A stretch of DNA of 45,923 nt from CAYLXC01 sp964387865 (GCA_964387865.1 CAYLXC010000005.1:1-45923); one strand, 5' to 3'. Numbered from the stretch's first letter, positions 36,784 to 45,060 are shown. Program-made: numbers and translations. The notes: a model not told the origin generated them from the letters alone.

Positions 36784-37135
36784 TCCTTTAACACAATCAC
36801 AAGCTCCTGAAAATCCACAAATGCAGGGGGTTCCTCCGCAAGGTCAAACCCAACCACAATTTGTTACACCTGTCCCTCAAATGCCAAAATCAGAGAGTGG
36901 GGACAGTAAGAAAATGATTGTATATTTAATTGTGGGGCTTTTGGTAGTTGGAAGTTTAGTTTTTGGAATTTATTATTTTATAAGTAATCAACAAAAAGCT
37001 ACTGACACTTCGCAAAAGAGTGCTCCAAAACAGGAAGAGAGTGTTGATACGCTGGAAACTGAAATAGATGCGGTGAGTGTTGATGATATAGATAAAGAAT
37101 TTACATCAGTTGATTCCGACCTCCAAAACCTCTAG
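36773..37135 (+). CDS. Single-helix membrane protein with Pro/Gln-rich N-terminus
   Basis: The 120-residue product has a disordered Pro/Gln-rich first half (APENPQMQGVPPQGQTQPQ), a membrane helix (MIVYLIVGLLVVGSLVFGIYYF) and a Ser/Asp/Glu-rich tail. GTG 36773 is chosen because AAAGGAGG lies about nine bases upstream; earlier ATG codons lie within the previous gene without a ribosome site. It overlaps the 36079 gene by 11 bases and converges on the sigma-factor gene with a four-base overlap. It may partner the helical protein in the envelope. Confidence 0.72.
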   Translation: MDNNPLTQSQAPENPQMQGVPPQGQTQPQFVTPVPQMPKSESGDSKKMIVYLIVGLLVVGSLVFGIYYFISNQQKATDTSQKSAPKQEESVDTLETEIDAVSVDDIDKEFTSVDSDLQNL

Positions 37136-38229
37136 TCAAGATATTCTTTTAATGCGTTTCTTGTTTTTGGATTTCTAAGCTTTTTGAGCGCGTCTGCTTC
37201 AATTTGGCGTATTCTTTCACGACTTACTCCCAATTCTTCGCCAATTTCTCCAAGCGTCATCTCCCGACCACCCACACCAAACCGCCGACGCAACACAGTC
37301 TTCTCCCGCGGTTGTAGGTTTTTTAAAATTTCTTCAACACGATCCCGAAGTATATTGTGATGTGCAATTTCAGCAGCATCCTCTCCATTCTTATCCTCAA
37401 TGAAATCTTCAAGGGTATCTCCTTCATCTCCAATGGGGGAATCAAGTGAAACAGGAAGCTTAGCGGCCTGGATTATTTCCCGAATTCTTTTAGGTGTCAT
37501 ATTCATAGCTTTGGCTAATTCTCCATCATTTGGTTCACGTCCAAGATCTTGCTGCAGTTCCCTCGACTGGCGATATACATGGCCGATAAGGTCTATCATG
37601 TGAACAGGTATACGAATGGTGCGGGCCTGATCCGCAATAGCCCTTGTAGCAGCCTGCCTGATCCACCAGTATGCATAGGTTGAGAAGCGAAAACCCTTTG
37701 TATAATCATACTTTTCCACGGCGCGAGACAAACCAATATTTCCTTCCTGAATTAGATCCATAAGTGGCAAACCTCTGCCAGTATATTTTCTCGCAACAGC
37801 TACAACTAGACGCAAATTTGTTACGGTCAACCTTTGTCTTGCGTTATCTCCTTCCATTACTGTTTGGTTAAGAGTTAAACGATCTTCTGCTGATAAGTTT
37901 TCATCTTGTTGTTGCAGTGAATCTTTCGCAAATCTTCCTAGCTCTATTGCTTTAGCGTATTCTACCTCCTGATTTGCGGTTAGGAGTTTCTCTCTTGATA
38001 TATCTATAAAATATATTTCGCCTATTGGACCAGATGGCTCATTTACTCTTGGTGATTCATCAATAGTATCACCCAATAATCCAGTGGCTTCACCTTCAAT
38101 AGCGTATAAGTCCGAATTTGTAGGTTCACCATCCACCTCAAAAGAGTCACGCTGAATGTGAAGCCCACGACCTAATACTTCCGAATTTAAATGTCCAGCC
38201 CCATTTTGTAATTGGTCAAATTCTGTCAT
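37132..38229 (-). CDS. rpoD: Primary RNA polymerase sigma-70 factor
   Basis: The 365-residue factor lacks the long acidic N-terminal region of large RpoD proteins. Region 2 reads NLRLVVAVARKYTGRGLPLMDLIQEGNIGL and FRFSTYAYWWIRQA, which melts the -10 box. Region 3 has RTIRIPVHM, and region 4 has MTLGEIGEELGVSRERIRQIE, which binds the -35 box. It should read the TTGACA/TATAAT and extended -10 promoters found throughout this window. TATAAT lies 23 bases before the ATG, so this message has a short leader. Confidence 0.95.
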   Translation of the reverse strand: MTEFDQLQNGAGHLNSEVLGRGLHIQRDSFEVDGEPTNSDLYAIEGEATGLLGDTIDESPRVNEPSGPIGEIYFIDISREKLLTANQEVEYAKAIELGRFAKDSLQQQDENLSAEDRLTLNQTVMEGDNARQRLTVTNLRLVVAVARKYTGRGLPLMDLIQEGNIGLSRAVEKYDYTKGFRFSTYAYWWIRQAATRAIADQARTIRIPVHMIDLIGHVYRQSRELQQDLGREPNDGELAKAMNMTPKRIREIIQAAKLPVSLDSPIGDEGDTLEDFIEDKNGEDAAEIAHHNILRDRVEEILKNLQPREKTVLRRRFGVGGREMTLGEIGEELGVSRERIRQIEADALKKLRNPKTRNALKEYLD

Positions 38230-38252
38230 TTTAAGTTCTTACTTTGAGCAGA

Positions 38253-38258
38253 ATTATA
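38253..38258 (-). promoter_or_regulatory. -10 box of the sigma-factor gene
   Basis: TATAAT on the minus strand, 23 bases before the ATG at 38229. Confidence 0.55.
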
Positions 38259-38279
38259 TCAAATTTGTAAATTAAATGC

Positions 38280-39026
38280 TTATAGGACTTCATAACTTAA
38301 AGTTACATTAACTGTAACTTCCGTTGACCCTGCTTCAACTTGCGGTTTTGGGGGTTCTATATCTTCAGAAATTGCTGTAGATCTTAATGGAATAGGTATT
38401 GGAAAACCATTGAAATTCTCCGAATAATTAACTAATCTTCCTAGCTTAAAACCTGCAATCTTTGATGCAGCCTCTGCTTTTTTCTTTGCATCAGCTACAG
38501 CTTTTTCCCTTGCCTCATTTTCTGCCTTTGTTTTATCCGAAACATCAAAACTTATTCCGTATACTTCATTTGCACCGTTTGCAGTTGAAGCATCTAAAAC
38601 TGCGTTTACCTTTTCAGTATCCCTGATTTTAATTTGAATAGTAGATGATGCTGTATAGCCTCTTATTTTCTGTGGCTGAATACTATAATCATAATCAGGA
38701 TTTATGGAATAGTTTGTTGTTTGAATATCTTTAGGATCAATTCCGAGCCTTTTTATGGCATCTGCAACTTTATTTATTGCAGCATTCATCTGATCCTGGG
38801 CTGTTTTTACAGTTGTACCTTGAGCTCTAACTCCAACATTAACAACTGCCAGATCAGGCACAACAGAAACCTTACCTTCACCGGACACATTAAAAGTATC
38901 TGATTTTGTAGTTGTAACGGAATTTATTGAAAAGGGGACTGGGCCAAAAAATTTAGTATATAAAAAAAGCAGGATAAAAAAGGTTAATATCCAACTCAAA
39001 GGGGAGGCAAGTCTTGCATAATTCAT
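38280..39026 (-). CDS. SIMPL-domain (DUF541/YggE-like) exported protein
   Basis: The 248-residue protein has an N-terminal membrane anchor (WILTFFILLFLYTKFF) and a SIMPL domain. Visible parts are VSGEGKVSVVPDLAVVNVGV, a helix with AINKVADAIKRLGI, the Q-T-T-N-Y-S-I-N-P-D-Y turn, and the late helix EKAVADAKKKAEAAS. SIMPL proteins form large rings at the envelope; YggE is linked to oxidative stress resistance, but the exact activity is unknown. The length and N-terminal helix are normal for the family. A GATAAT box lies eight bases before the ATG. Confidence 0.9.
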   Translation of the reverse strand: MNYARLASPLSWILTFFILLFLYTKFFGPVPFSINSVTTTKSDTFNVSGEGKVSVVPDLAVVNVGVRAQGTTVKTAQDQMNAAINKVADAIKRLGIDPKDIQTTNYSINPDYDYSIQPQKIRGYTASSTIQIKIRDTEKVNAVLDASTANGANEVYGISFDVSDKTKAENEAREKAVADAKKKAEAASKIAGFKLGRLVNYSENFNGFPIPIPLRSTAISEDIEPPKPQVEAGSTEVTVNVTLSYEVL

Positions 39027-39056
39027 TCTTATATATTATCATATATTTAAGAAACG

Positions 39057-39080
39057 GAGCAAAGGTTTGCTCGGTTTTTT
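39057..39080 (+). terminator. Terminator-like hairpin with T run
   Basis: GAGCAA pairs with TTGCTC around AGGT, followed by GG and TTTTTT on the plus strand. No gene ends nearby on that strand, so it may shield the response-regulator promoter from antisense read-through. Confidence 0.6.
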
Positions 39081-39102
39081 ATTTTTTTATCTCATAGTAC
39101 TG

Positions 39103-39131
39103 TTGACTTTTAACTTATAGTATGATACTGT
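39103..39131 (+). promoter_or_regulatory. Promoter of the response-regulator gene
   Basis: TTGACT, 17-base spacer, TACTGT, the same hexamers and spacing as the PIN/Phd promoter. It ends 12 bases before the ATG. Confidence 0.6.
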
Positions 39132-39143
39132 ATATCACTTAAT

Positions 39144-39965
39144 ATGGAAATTCTTTTTCAAATTTCAACAAATGGGCATGAAACTCTTGATGGGGAAAAA
39201 CCTTTAGATTCTAGTGAATTGGCTATCCCCTCTATTGCGGACACTTTTAGAGCAAGCGATGCTTCTGAAGGAGACATTCAAACAAGGGTTGTTATTGCTG
39301 CTGACACACAACTTTTGGTGGATTCACTTGAGCGGGCGTTAAATTTTGAGGCTGATATGGAAGTCGTTGGGACTGCCACGACTAAGGGTCGGGCGGTTAG
39401 TCTCGCTAATGATCAAATTCCAGATGCAGTAGTTTTGGGTTATAGTCTGTCTGATGCTCTCGGTACAAGCGTAGCCAAAGAAATCCGCGATAAACGCGAA
39501 GTGCCTTTAGTTTTTATTGGTAATAGCCCAACAATTCGGGAAGTATATGAGGCATCTATAGTAGGCGCTAACGCCTTTTTCTCCACAAAATTCCCATTAA
39601 TGGATATTATCTGCGGCATAAGAAGAGTTGTCCGTGGGGAAAGGACCTTAATTCCCCCCACCACATTGATTCAGCTACTTTCCTATAAAGCGAGTTTGGA
39701 ACGCCGAATGAGGGATGAAAAACAATTAGGGCAAGCTTCTCCTAACTCTCTAACATCCAGGGAACGCGAAATATTGGCATTGATGGCAAGCGGGTTGGAT
39801 AATCATGCTATGGCTGACCATCTTGTAATAGCCTACACAACAGTAAGATCTCATGTACAAAACGTTTTGGAAAAACTTGGAGCACATTCAGGACTTGAAG
39901 CTGTAGCGAAAGCGAATAAACATGGACTTTTGAGTAGAGAAAATGGCAAAAATGGCCAAGCTTAA
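39144..39965 (+). CDS. LuxR/NarL-family response regulator with degenerate receiver
   Basis: The 273-residue protein has an extra N-terminal 45 residues, a receiver-like domain (RVVIAADTQLLVDSLERAL to about 165) and a LuxR-type HTH (LTSREREILALMASG, VRSHVQNVLEKLGAHSG). The phosphoacceptor Asp is missing: PDAVVLGYSLS has Gly where VLLD is usual, and the acidic pair is reduced to AAD. The late Lys (FFSTKFP) remains. It is therefore unlikely to be switched by phosphorylation. No histidine kinase gene is adjacent. It presumably regulates transcription through protein or ligand binding. Confidence 0.87.
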   Translation: MEILFQISTNGHETLDGEKPLDSSELAIPSIADTFRASDASEGDIQTRVVIAADTQLLVDSLERALNFEADMEVVGTATTKGRAVSLANDQIPDAVVLGYSLSDALGTSVAKEIRDKREVPLVFIGNSPTIREVYEASIVGANAFFSTKFPLMDIICGIRRVVRGERTLIPPTTLIQLLSYKASLERRMRDEKQLGQASPNSLTSREREILALMASGLDNHAMADHLVIAYTTVRSHVQNVLEKLGAHSGLEAVAKANKHGLLSRENGKNGQA

Positions 39966-40044
39966 TAATTCTTGCTAAGTTGCGCGCATACCAGGTTGGC
40001 AAACTCGAAAAGTGTTTCTGGTAGCATCTTATTTTCTGCTTATA

Positions 40045-40053
40045 TGTTATACT
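40045..40053 (+). promoter_or_regulatory. Extended -10 box of the NUDIX gene
   Basis: TGT followed by TATACT, six bases before the ATG at 40060. Confidence 0.65.
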
Positions 40054-40059
40054 AGTAAA

Positions 40060-40491
40060 ATGCATAAGTCATTTTATGCAAGCGGATTCCTTTACAGCCT
40101 AAAAACTCACCAAATTCTCTTGCTTCAATCTCAAAAGAATGATGATATAATTTCTTTATGGTCTACACTTGGAGGGGAAAGTAAAGATGGAGAAGATGCG
40201 CAAGAAGCATTCCAGCGAATAGTTCATGAGCTACTAGATTTGAACCTTAAACGCAAGAATATTTATCCTATATATGACTACTTTCATGAAAAATTGGATA
40301 AAGTTAATTATGTGTTTTATGGTGAGGTAAAAAAAATTCCAACTCTAAGTTCCTTGCAAAAAAGTTCTTTGTCCTGGGTTACTTTTAGTGAGACACTTAA
40401 GTTTTTATTTTCTGCTCATGCCAAACAGGATGTTATAGTAGGTGAGCGTGTTATAAATCTTAAAAGAAGATTGGCCCAAGGTCTGCAGTAA
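40060..40491 (+). CDS. NUDIX-domain protein with degenerate Nudix box
   Basis: The 143-residue protein shows the NUDIX layout: FLYSLKTHQILLLQSQ, then WSTLGGESKDGEDAQEAFQRIVHELLDL. The start of the Nudix box (G-x5-E) is present, but the central R-E-x-x-E-E is R-I-V-H-E-L, so one or two metal-binding Glu residues are lost. Pyrophosphate hydrolysis may be weak or absent. ATG 40060 is fixed by the -10 box; the longer frame from 40012 starts upstream of the promoter. It follows the regulator gene after 94 bases. Confidence 0.75.
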   Translation: MHKSFYASGFLYSLKTHQILLLQSQKNDDIISLWSTLGGESKDGEDAQEAFQRIVHELLDLNLKRKNIYPIYDYFHEKLDKVNYVFYGEVKKIPTLSSLQKSSLSWVTFSETLKFLFSAHAKQDVIVGERVINLKRRLAQGLQ

Positions 40492-40567
40492 AACTGAAAA
40501 TCTAAAAACCCCTTAGGAAATGCAAATTATTCCGAACTCTTAATTGATCAAATGATGTAGAAAGGAT

Positions 40568-40996
40568 TCAATAATCCTTTAGAGGGATAACCTTAACATC
40601 AATATCTACTTGTCTAGACTGATGTTTTGGATTATCGGTTACAAGAAGTGCTTTTTCTCTTTTAGCTAGCGCTACAAAAGAAGCATCATAGTAGGTGATT
40701 TGAGCAGCCTGCGCTATTTCGTACGTACTTTTTGCAAGCTCCAGTGAGTGAGTTATGAATTGTATAGGGAGAGCATACAAAAAGCTTAGAGTTTCTTCAA
40801 TTTGAAATAAAGTTAATTTCTTTCGTATTAGAAGAACGTTTCCGACTTCATACTTTGCAAGTTCCGGTACTAAAAGTTCTATTTCCCCTGATTGGGAATC
40901 TGCTAATATTTCTTCTGCTTTATCAACACCTTTTTCATCTTCTTGATTGAGCCATTTGACAATAACAGAGGTATCAACAATTACTTTCTTCATCAA
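40568..40996 (-). CDS. VapC-type PIN toxin
   Basis: The 142-residue ribonuclease toxin has the four PIN acids in expected positions: VIVDTSVIVKWL, LAKYEVGNVL, TYYDASFVALA and LLVTDNP. It cleaves RNA when freed from its antitoxin. Its ATG overlaps the antitoxin stop by four bases (ATGA). It is not closely similar to the PIN toxin at 28472, which pairs with a different antitoxin fold. Both are complete and could be active. Confidence 0.9.
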   Translation of the reverse strand: MMKKVIVDTSVIVKWLNQEDEKGVDKAEEILADSQSGEIELLVPELAKYEVGNVLLIRKKLTLFQIEETLSFLYALPIQFITHSLELAKSTYEIAQAAQITYYDASFVALAKREKALLVTDNPKHQSRQVDIDVKVIPLKDY

Positions 40997-41280
40997 AAGT
41001 GTGTTTCTCTATCCTTTACAATAAACGCAGAGAGATTTCCTCCTCCCCTGCCTTTAAAAGAGCGTACTCGTCTTAATTGTTTCCATAATTTTTCCCAATC
41101 TACCTTTTTTTGAGGCTGATGAGGCCGGATGGCAATCTCTTCGGAATTTACCAGCGTAACGGTTACAGGAGATAAAGGGTTAACCCAACTAACCTCATCA
41201 CGAATTGAGTCAGGAATAGTTAATTGACCACGTCTTCTGATAATGCTAATTGTTTGAGTTACAGGTATTGACTTAGCCAT
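40993..41280 (-). CDS. AbrB/MazE-type antitoxin (VapB-like)
   Basis: The 95-residue protein has a swapped-hairpin AbrB-type DNA-binding motif (ISIIRRRGQLTIPDSIRDEV) and a basic, toxin-binding C-terminus (WEKLWKQLRRVRSFKGRGGG). It precedes vapC with a four-base overlap. A consensus promoter ends seven bases before its ATG, and inverted repeats across it suggest autorepression by the VapBC complex. Confidence 0.87.
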   Translation of the reverse strand: MAKSIPVTQTISIIRRRGQLTIPDSIRDEVSWVNPLSPVTVTLVNSEEIAIRPHQPQKKVDWEKLWKQLRRVRSFKGRGGGNLSAFIVKDRETHF

Positions 41281-41287
41281 AATTTTC

Positions 41288-41316
41288 AGAATATCCGAAA
41301 ATCAGAAAATTGTCAA
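41288..41316 (-). promoter_or_regulatory. Consensus promoter and operator of VapBC
   Basis: TTGACA, 17-base spacer, TATTCT on the minus strand, seven bases before the ATG at 41280. ATTTTC and GAAAAT form an inverted repeat spanning the spacer and -10 box. Confidence 0.8.
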
Positions 41317-41367
41317 GGGACCATCCTTTAAGCTTAATAGAATATATACATATCCCATATGGGGAGA

Positions 41368-41383
41368 AGCGGGTGAGGGGAGT
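41368..41383 (-). repeat. 16-bp copy of the tRNA-Gly 3' end
   Basis: Identical to 41519-41534: the last three T-loop bases, T-stem 3' strand, acceptor 3' strand and discriminator. It lies 151 bases downstream of the tRNA in its own direction. The intervening 41384-41483 holds small hairpins (CCTCC/GGAGG, TAGCAC/GTGCTA) and no gene. Confidence 0.85.
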
Positions 41384-41483
41384 AAGAACATTTCGCTTCG
41401 CTCAATAACCTTGCCTCCTTCGGAGGTCGAACAGCTTAGCACTTTCGTGCTACGCATTCCAACTCCCTACCTACCCACAAACA

Positions 41484-41510
41484 AAAAATCGGCCACAAGG
41501 ACCGATTTTT
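41484..41510 (-). terminator. Intrinsic terminator of tRNA-Gly
   Basis: AAAAATCGG pairs with CCGATTTTT around a nine-base loop, with T runs on both strands. It sits just after the 3' end of tRNA-Gly. Confidence 0.8.
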
Positions 41511-41518
41511 GTTTGATG

Positions 41519-41590
41519 AGCGGGTGAGGGGAGTCGGACCCCTGACGTTCACTTTGGAAAAGTGACATTCTACCGCTGAATTACACCCGC
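41519..41590 (-). tRNA. tRNA-Gly(TCC)
   Basis: The acceptor stem GCGGGTG/CACCCGC is perfect. The D arm is ATTC/GAAT with loop AGCGGTA. The anticodon stem TCACT/AGTGA encloses TTTCCAA, giving TCC. The T arm AGGGG/CCCCT encloses TCCGACT. The discriminator is T and CCA is not encoded. Confidence 0.94.
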
Positions 41591-41712
41591 AGATATAGAA
41601 TTCTAGGCTTAAGTGCTAGACCACCATTTATACTAAGAATTATAGCAAAGTACTGATAATATTGTTAAGTGAAATTGTAACCCAGATTTCAGCTTTGCAT
41701 TAGTTTTTTTGA

Positions 41713-41718
41713 TATACT
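41713..41718 (+). promoter_or_regulatory. -10 box of the 41728 gene
   Basis: TATACT, nine bases before the GTG start at 41728. Confidence 0.6.
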
Positions 41719-41727
41719 TCTGCTATT

Positions 41728-42369
41728 GTGGGAAACAAAATAGAGCAGGAGAAGCATATCCCAGACTTTTTGCATAGCAATTGGTGGTTTGGGAATGGGA
41801 GAAGATTTGGAAGGCAAGCTGGTACAATTGAGCAACAATTAGAGGATCCCTATGCAAGTTGTTCGGATATTGTAAGGCGCTTTTGGGGAACCGGCCAGGT
41901 TCCCCTTGGTGTCCCAATTTGGAGAATTGATCACGCTATCATAAGGCTCACGGAAAAGATAAATAGTGGGACAGCAGATATAAATCTTATCCCAACAATA
42001 GAGGAAATAATTAAGAAGGCCCCAGTGTACAGAATAGCTGATTTGCTAAAGCATGAAGAAAGTCCAAGGAGTATATTTCGCCTCTATGACATTATTATTT
42101 CATCAGCTCATACAGCTGAATGTATACCTTACCTACTTCAAACGCTCAAGGATCCATTTTTGATCCCAGCAAGTGAATTTTATGACCAATCGCAAACACC
42201 TCTCCACGGGCTTATAGACGGCCGTATTGCTTATTATCCTTTCGCCCAACGTGCAAGAGTAAGGATAATGGAAATATATGACCAGCTGCCAGATTCGGAA
42301 AAACCTTCTGGTGTCATTGAAGCCATTCAAGAATTTGATAGTTATCAACCTTCAAATGTGACCTGCTAA
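41728..42369 (+). CDS. Hypothetical protein, 213 residues
   Basis: A soluble, helical protein of unknown family. It opens with an aromatic segment (LHSNWWFGNGRRFGRQAG), then helices such as IWRIDHAIIRLTEKI and IPTIEEIIKKAPVYRIADLL; the repeated helix pairs give a HEAT-like impression, but this is not certain. The GTG start is placed by the TATACT box. It converges with the DUF763 gene and overlaps its end by 18 bases. No export signal is present. Confidence 0.65.
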   Translation: MGNKIEQEKHIPDFLHSNWWFGNGRRFGRQAGTIEQQLEDPYASCSDIVRRFWGTGQVPLGVPIWRIDHAIIRLTEKINSGTADINLIPTIEEIIKKAPVYRIADLLKHEESPRSIFRLYDIIISSAHTAECIPYLLQTLKDPFLIPASEFYDQSQTPLHGLIDGRIAYYPFAQRARVRIMEIYDQLPDSEKPSGVIEAIQEFDSYQPSNVTC

Positions 42370-43515
42370 ATGCCTTAATGCTCTATCTTTTTCATAAGGA
42401 TTGAATTTTGTTTTTAAAACAGCTTTTCTTAATATTTCCATGGTTTGGTCATAGGTAGGCCTGTCAACAGGGTAGGGGGTTGCATCTTTTCCGCCGTGGG
42501 CAAATGAATATCTTGCAGGATCCTCATATGATGGGGTAGCACCATATATTATTTCTGAAACCAAGGATAAGGCCCTTATTGTTTTTGGGCCAACTCCTTG
42601 CGTTGCTAACAGCTTTTCGTAATTTTCAGGCTTAAGATGCGATAATTTCTCCAGTATCTTTTTAAGATAAGGACTATCCCAAAAATCCTCGGATTCTACC
42701 GGATGATGCTTGAATTCATTATGAGAAAGCTGAAGTATAGTAAGTCGATCCCTTGTTCCGGAGGTGTATTCCATGGATAACATCTTTGAATATTTTGAAT
42801 AATGTTTTCTTAAAAGCTCAATATCTTTTAGTAAAGTCTCAAATCCATCTGTTACAAGCTCTGTTGAAATTTGCCTTGTTTTATCAGATTTTTTGGAGGT
42901 CAGATTTAAAGTGTTTGTTTGCGGAACCTGGGTGGCAATACCTGAATGAGGCTCAACAATTATATCTTCAACAGATTCAGAGTACCAATGGTAGCGGCGG
43001 GCAGTCTGGTTTTTAGTATTCATGCCTTGTTGAACCACAGTCCAGGCCCCATTTTTGGAAAAAAAGAAGCTGTGATGATAAATTTGGAAACCATCCTGCA
43101 CTAAAGATGAGTCCACTTTTGCAGACATTTTAGAGTTATAAACCAGATTATTTGCCATTTGGGCCGGTAAACTTAGCTTTTCACCCCAATCAGCTATCTC
43201 TTCAGGAGTCTTTCTTGAGGTCTTACCCTTACCACCACATATAAATACCCCAAAAAGCCTTTCCTGACCCCTTATAGCCTCCTTAAGGGCAGCTGTGAGG
43301 ATGGTTGTCAAGCCTGATGCATTCCAGTCAAATGCTAAAACCGTACCTAAGGATTGAAACCAGACAGGATCTGAAATTCTTTTTATAAATTCATCAGGAC
43401 CATATTCTTCAATTAAGACACGAGTCATTTCCCGTCCCAGCTTTACCATCCTCTCAAAAAGCCAGGGAGGGCATTTTCCGAAGTCTAGGGTAAATGTAGC
43501 TATACCTCTTTGCAT
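42352..43515 (-). CDS. DUF763-family protein
   Basis: The 387-residue protein matches DUF763: it begins RGIATFTLDFGKCPPWLFERMVKLGREM, continues with ICGGKGKTSRKTPEEI, and ends with a helix-hairpin-helix-like segment LLATQGVGPKTIRALSLVSEI. DUF763 is shared by archaea and some bacteria; it is suspected to act on nucleic acid, which the hairpin supports, but no function is proven. The promoter region is shared with the divergent deacetylase gene and contains ATTATAAT. Confidence 0.88.
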   Translation of the reverse strand: MQRGIATFTLDFGKCPPWLFERMVKLGREMTRVLIEEYGPDEFIKRISDPVWFQSLGTVLAFDWNASGLTTILTAALKEAIRGQERLFGVFICGGKGKTSRKTPEEIADWGEKLSLPAQMANNLVYNSKMSAKVDSSLVQDGFQIYHHSFFFSKNGAWTVVQQGMNTKNQTARRYHWYSESVEDIIVEPHSGIATQVPQTNTLNLTSKKSDKTRQISTELVTDGFETLLKDIELLRKHYSKYSKMLSMEYTSGTRDRLTILQLSHNEFKHHPVESEDFWDSPYLKKILEKLSHLKPENYEKLLATQGVGPKTIRALSLVSEIIYGATPSYEDPARYSFAHGGKDATPYPVDRPTYDQTMEILRKAVLKTKFNPYEKDRALRHLAGHI

Positions 43516-43539
43516 TAGGGCTTTCTTTTAACTTATTAT

Positions 43540-43545
43540 TATAAT
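43540..43545 (+). promoter_or_regulatory. -10 box of the deacetylase gene
   Basis: TATAAT 19 bases before the ATG at 43565. An overlapping TATAAT on the minus strand could serve the divergent DUF763 gene. Confidence 0.5.
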
Positions 43546-43564
43546 ACTTTTAAATTACACTTTT

Positions 43565-44398
43565 ATGCAGAAATTTTTACTTTTGTGCGCAGTAATAGTT
43601 GTTGGAATTTTTTTTTGGATTAGTAACCAAAAAGAAAAACCTGCTATATATGGTAAACCTCAAGTTTCTCCTTCACCAACCGTAAAACCAACACCCACAC
43701 CTCTTCCTATTCCCAAGCATTCCGGAAGGCAAATAAGAGTTCCAATACTTACTTATCACTACATTGGAAATAACCCGAATCCCCAGGATAAAGCAAGAGA
43801 TGCTTTGCAAGTTACTCCGGATAAATTTGAATCTCAAATGAAATATCTTTCTGAAAATGGATACAACCCGATTACTCTGGATACTTTATATGCTGCCCTT
43901 AAAGGAGGTGAACTTCCTTCAAAATCGGTTGTATTAACTTTCGATGACGGATACATTGATTTTTACCATAACGCATTCCCTGTTCTTAAAAGATATGGCT
44001 TCAGATCAATTGTTTTTATACCTACAGGCCTGGTAGGAGGAAGCTACTATATGAGCTGGGACCAAATAAAAGAAATTGATGCGTCCAATCTTGTAGCATT
44101 TGAATCCCATTCTGTAAATCATGTTAATTTAGTTTCTATTCCAGTTGATCAATTAAAATATCAGTTAGAGGAAAGTAAAAGAGTTTTGGAGCAGCAGCTT
44201 GGAAAAAGCATAAATTTTTTTGCATATCCATATGGGCTTTCTGATGAAACTACCTGGAAAGCTGTAGAAAATGCTGGATTTTTGGGAGGGGTAGGGACCT
44301 GGTATGGAAATATAGTCTCTGAAGGGGTTGCTTTTGATATGCCAAGAATAAAAATTTCAGGAGAAATGGATTTGGCTGCATTTGCATCCAGACTTTAA
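43565..44398 (+). CDS. Exported polysaccharide deacetylase
   Basis: The 277-residue NodB-type enzyme removes acetyl groups from envelope or environmental polysaccharides. It has an N-terminal anchor (FLLLCAVIVVGIFFWI), a Pro-Thr linker (SPSPTVKPTPTPLP), then the catalytic domain. The metal and base motif is TFDDGYIDF, the His pair is in ESHSVNHVNL, and FFAYPYGLSDE and the late PRIKI complete the pattern. The linker type matches other surface proteins of the window. Confidence 0.92.
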   Translation: MQKFLLLCAVIVVGIFFWISNQKEKPAIYGKPQVSPSPTVKPTPTPLPIPKHSGRQIRVPILTYHYIGNNPNPQDKARDALQVTPDKFESQMKYLSENGYNPITLDTLYAALKGGELPSKSVVLTFDDGYIDFYHNAFPVLKRYGFRSIVFIPTGLVGGSYYMSWDQIKEIDASNLVAFESHSVNHVNLVSIPVDQLKYQLEESKRVLEQQLGKSINFFAYPYGLSDETTWKAVENAGFLGGVGTWYGNIVSEGVAFDMPRIKISGEMDLAAFASRL

Positions 44399-44409
44399 AT
44401 TACCATAAA

Positions 44410-45000
44410 CTAGTGGTAAAGTTGCTGGTAGAACTTACCGCAAGCTAAAGCATCATCCCAGCTTACTTTTTCCGCATGCAATGGACCATATGCGTAAACG
44501 TGTGAAAAGTGTGTATTAGGATAGGCTCTTTGTGATAATTCCTTAACTCTATTGGCTAAGTTCTTTTTATTAACCGGGATACCATCATACTCCAAATATT
44601 TTACTTCTCCAGCAAATTGATGATATCCTGATGGAGTAGATGTCCAAATCTCAAGGATGGGTGGTTTAGAGTCCAATTGTTCATTATGGGAATCATTAAC
44701 AAAAACAGAAGTAGTGGAATAACCTATTAAAGGTCCTTTTCTAAGTAGCATTACATGCGGATTCCTGTAAAATCTTTGAAATTTTCTTCTTCTTAGTACA
44801 GATATATCTCCAAACTCTTGAGCAATCTCAATTAAGGTTTGAGGAACTTGTGCATCATCAAGTATTTTCTCCAAATGATCCCAGTATTCAATTCTATATT
44901 GGACATAATCGGGTGAATTATCATACTTACCGTTACTCTCCGGAAACTTGGAAAATCTATTAATTGATGCTGAACGTTCCGGCCCAGCAAAAGTAGCCAT
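44410..45000 (-). CDS. Hypothetical protein, 196 residues
   Basis: I do not recognise this protein. It is soluble, with a polar N-terminus, a helical segment (VQYRIEYWDHLEKILDD), a basic stretch (LRRRKFQRFYRN), and a strand-rich second half (PPILEIWTSTPSGYHQFAGEVKYLEYDG). No signal peptide. A TATATG box lies ten bases before the ATG, so a nearly leaderless message is likely. It converges with the deacetylase gene, ending 11 bases from it. Confidence 0.65.
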   Translation of the reverse strand: MATFAGPERSASINRFSKFPESNGKYDNSPDYVQYRIEYWDHLEKILDDAQVPQTLIEIAQEFGDISVLRRRKFQRFYRNPHVMLLRKGPLIGYSTTSVFVNDSHNEQLDSKPPILEIWTSTPSGYHQFAGEVKYLEYDGIPVNKKNLANRVKELSQRAYPNTHFSHVYAYGPLHAEKVSWDDALACGKFYQQLYH

Positions 45001-45060
45001 AATAATTTAACATATACCACATTAGCGAAATTAATACAAAATGCAAAATCTTTTATGTTT

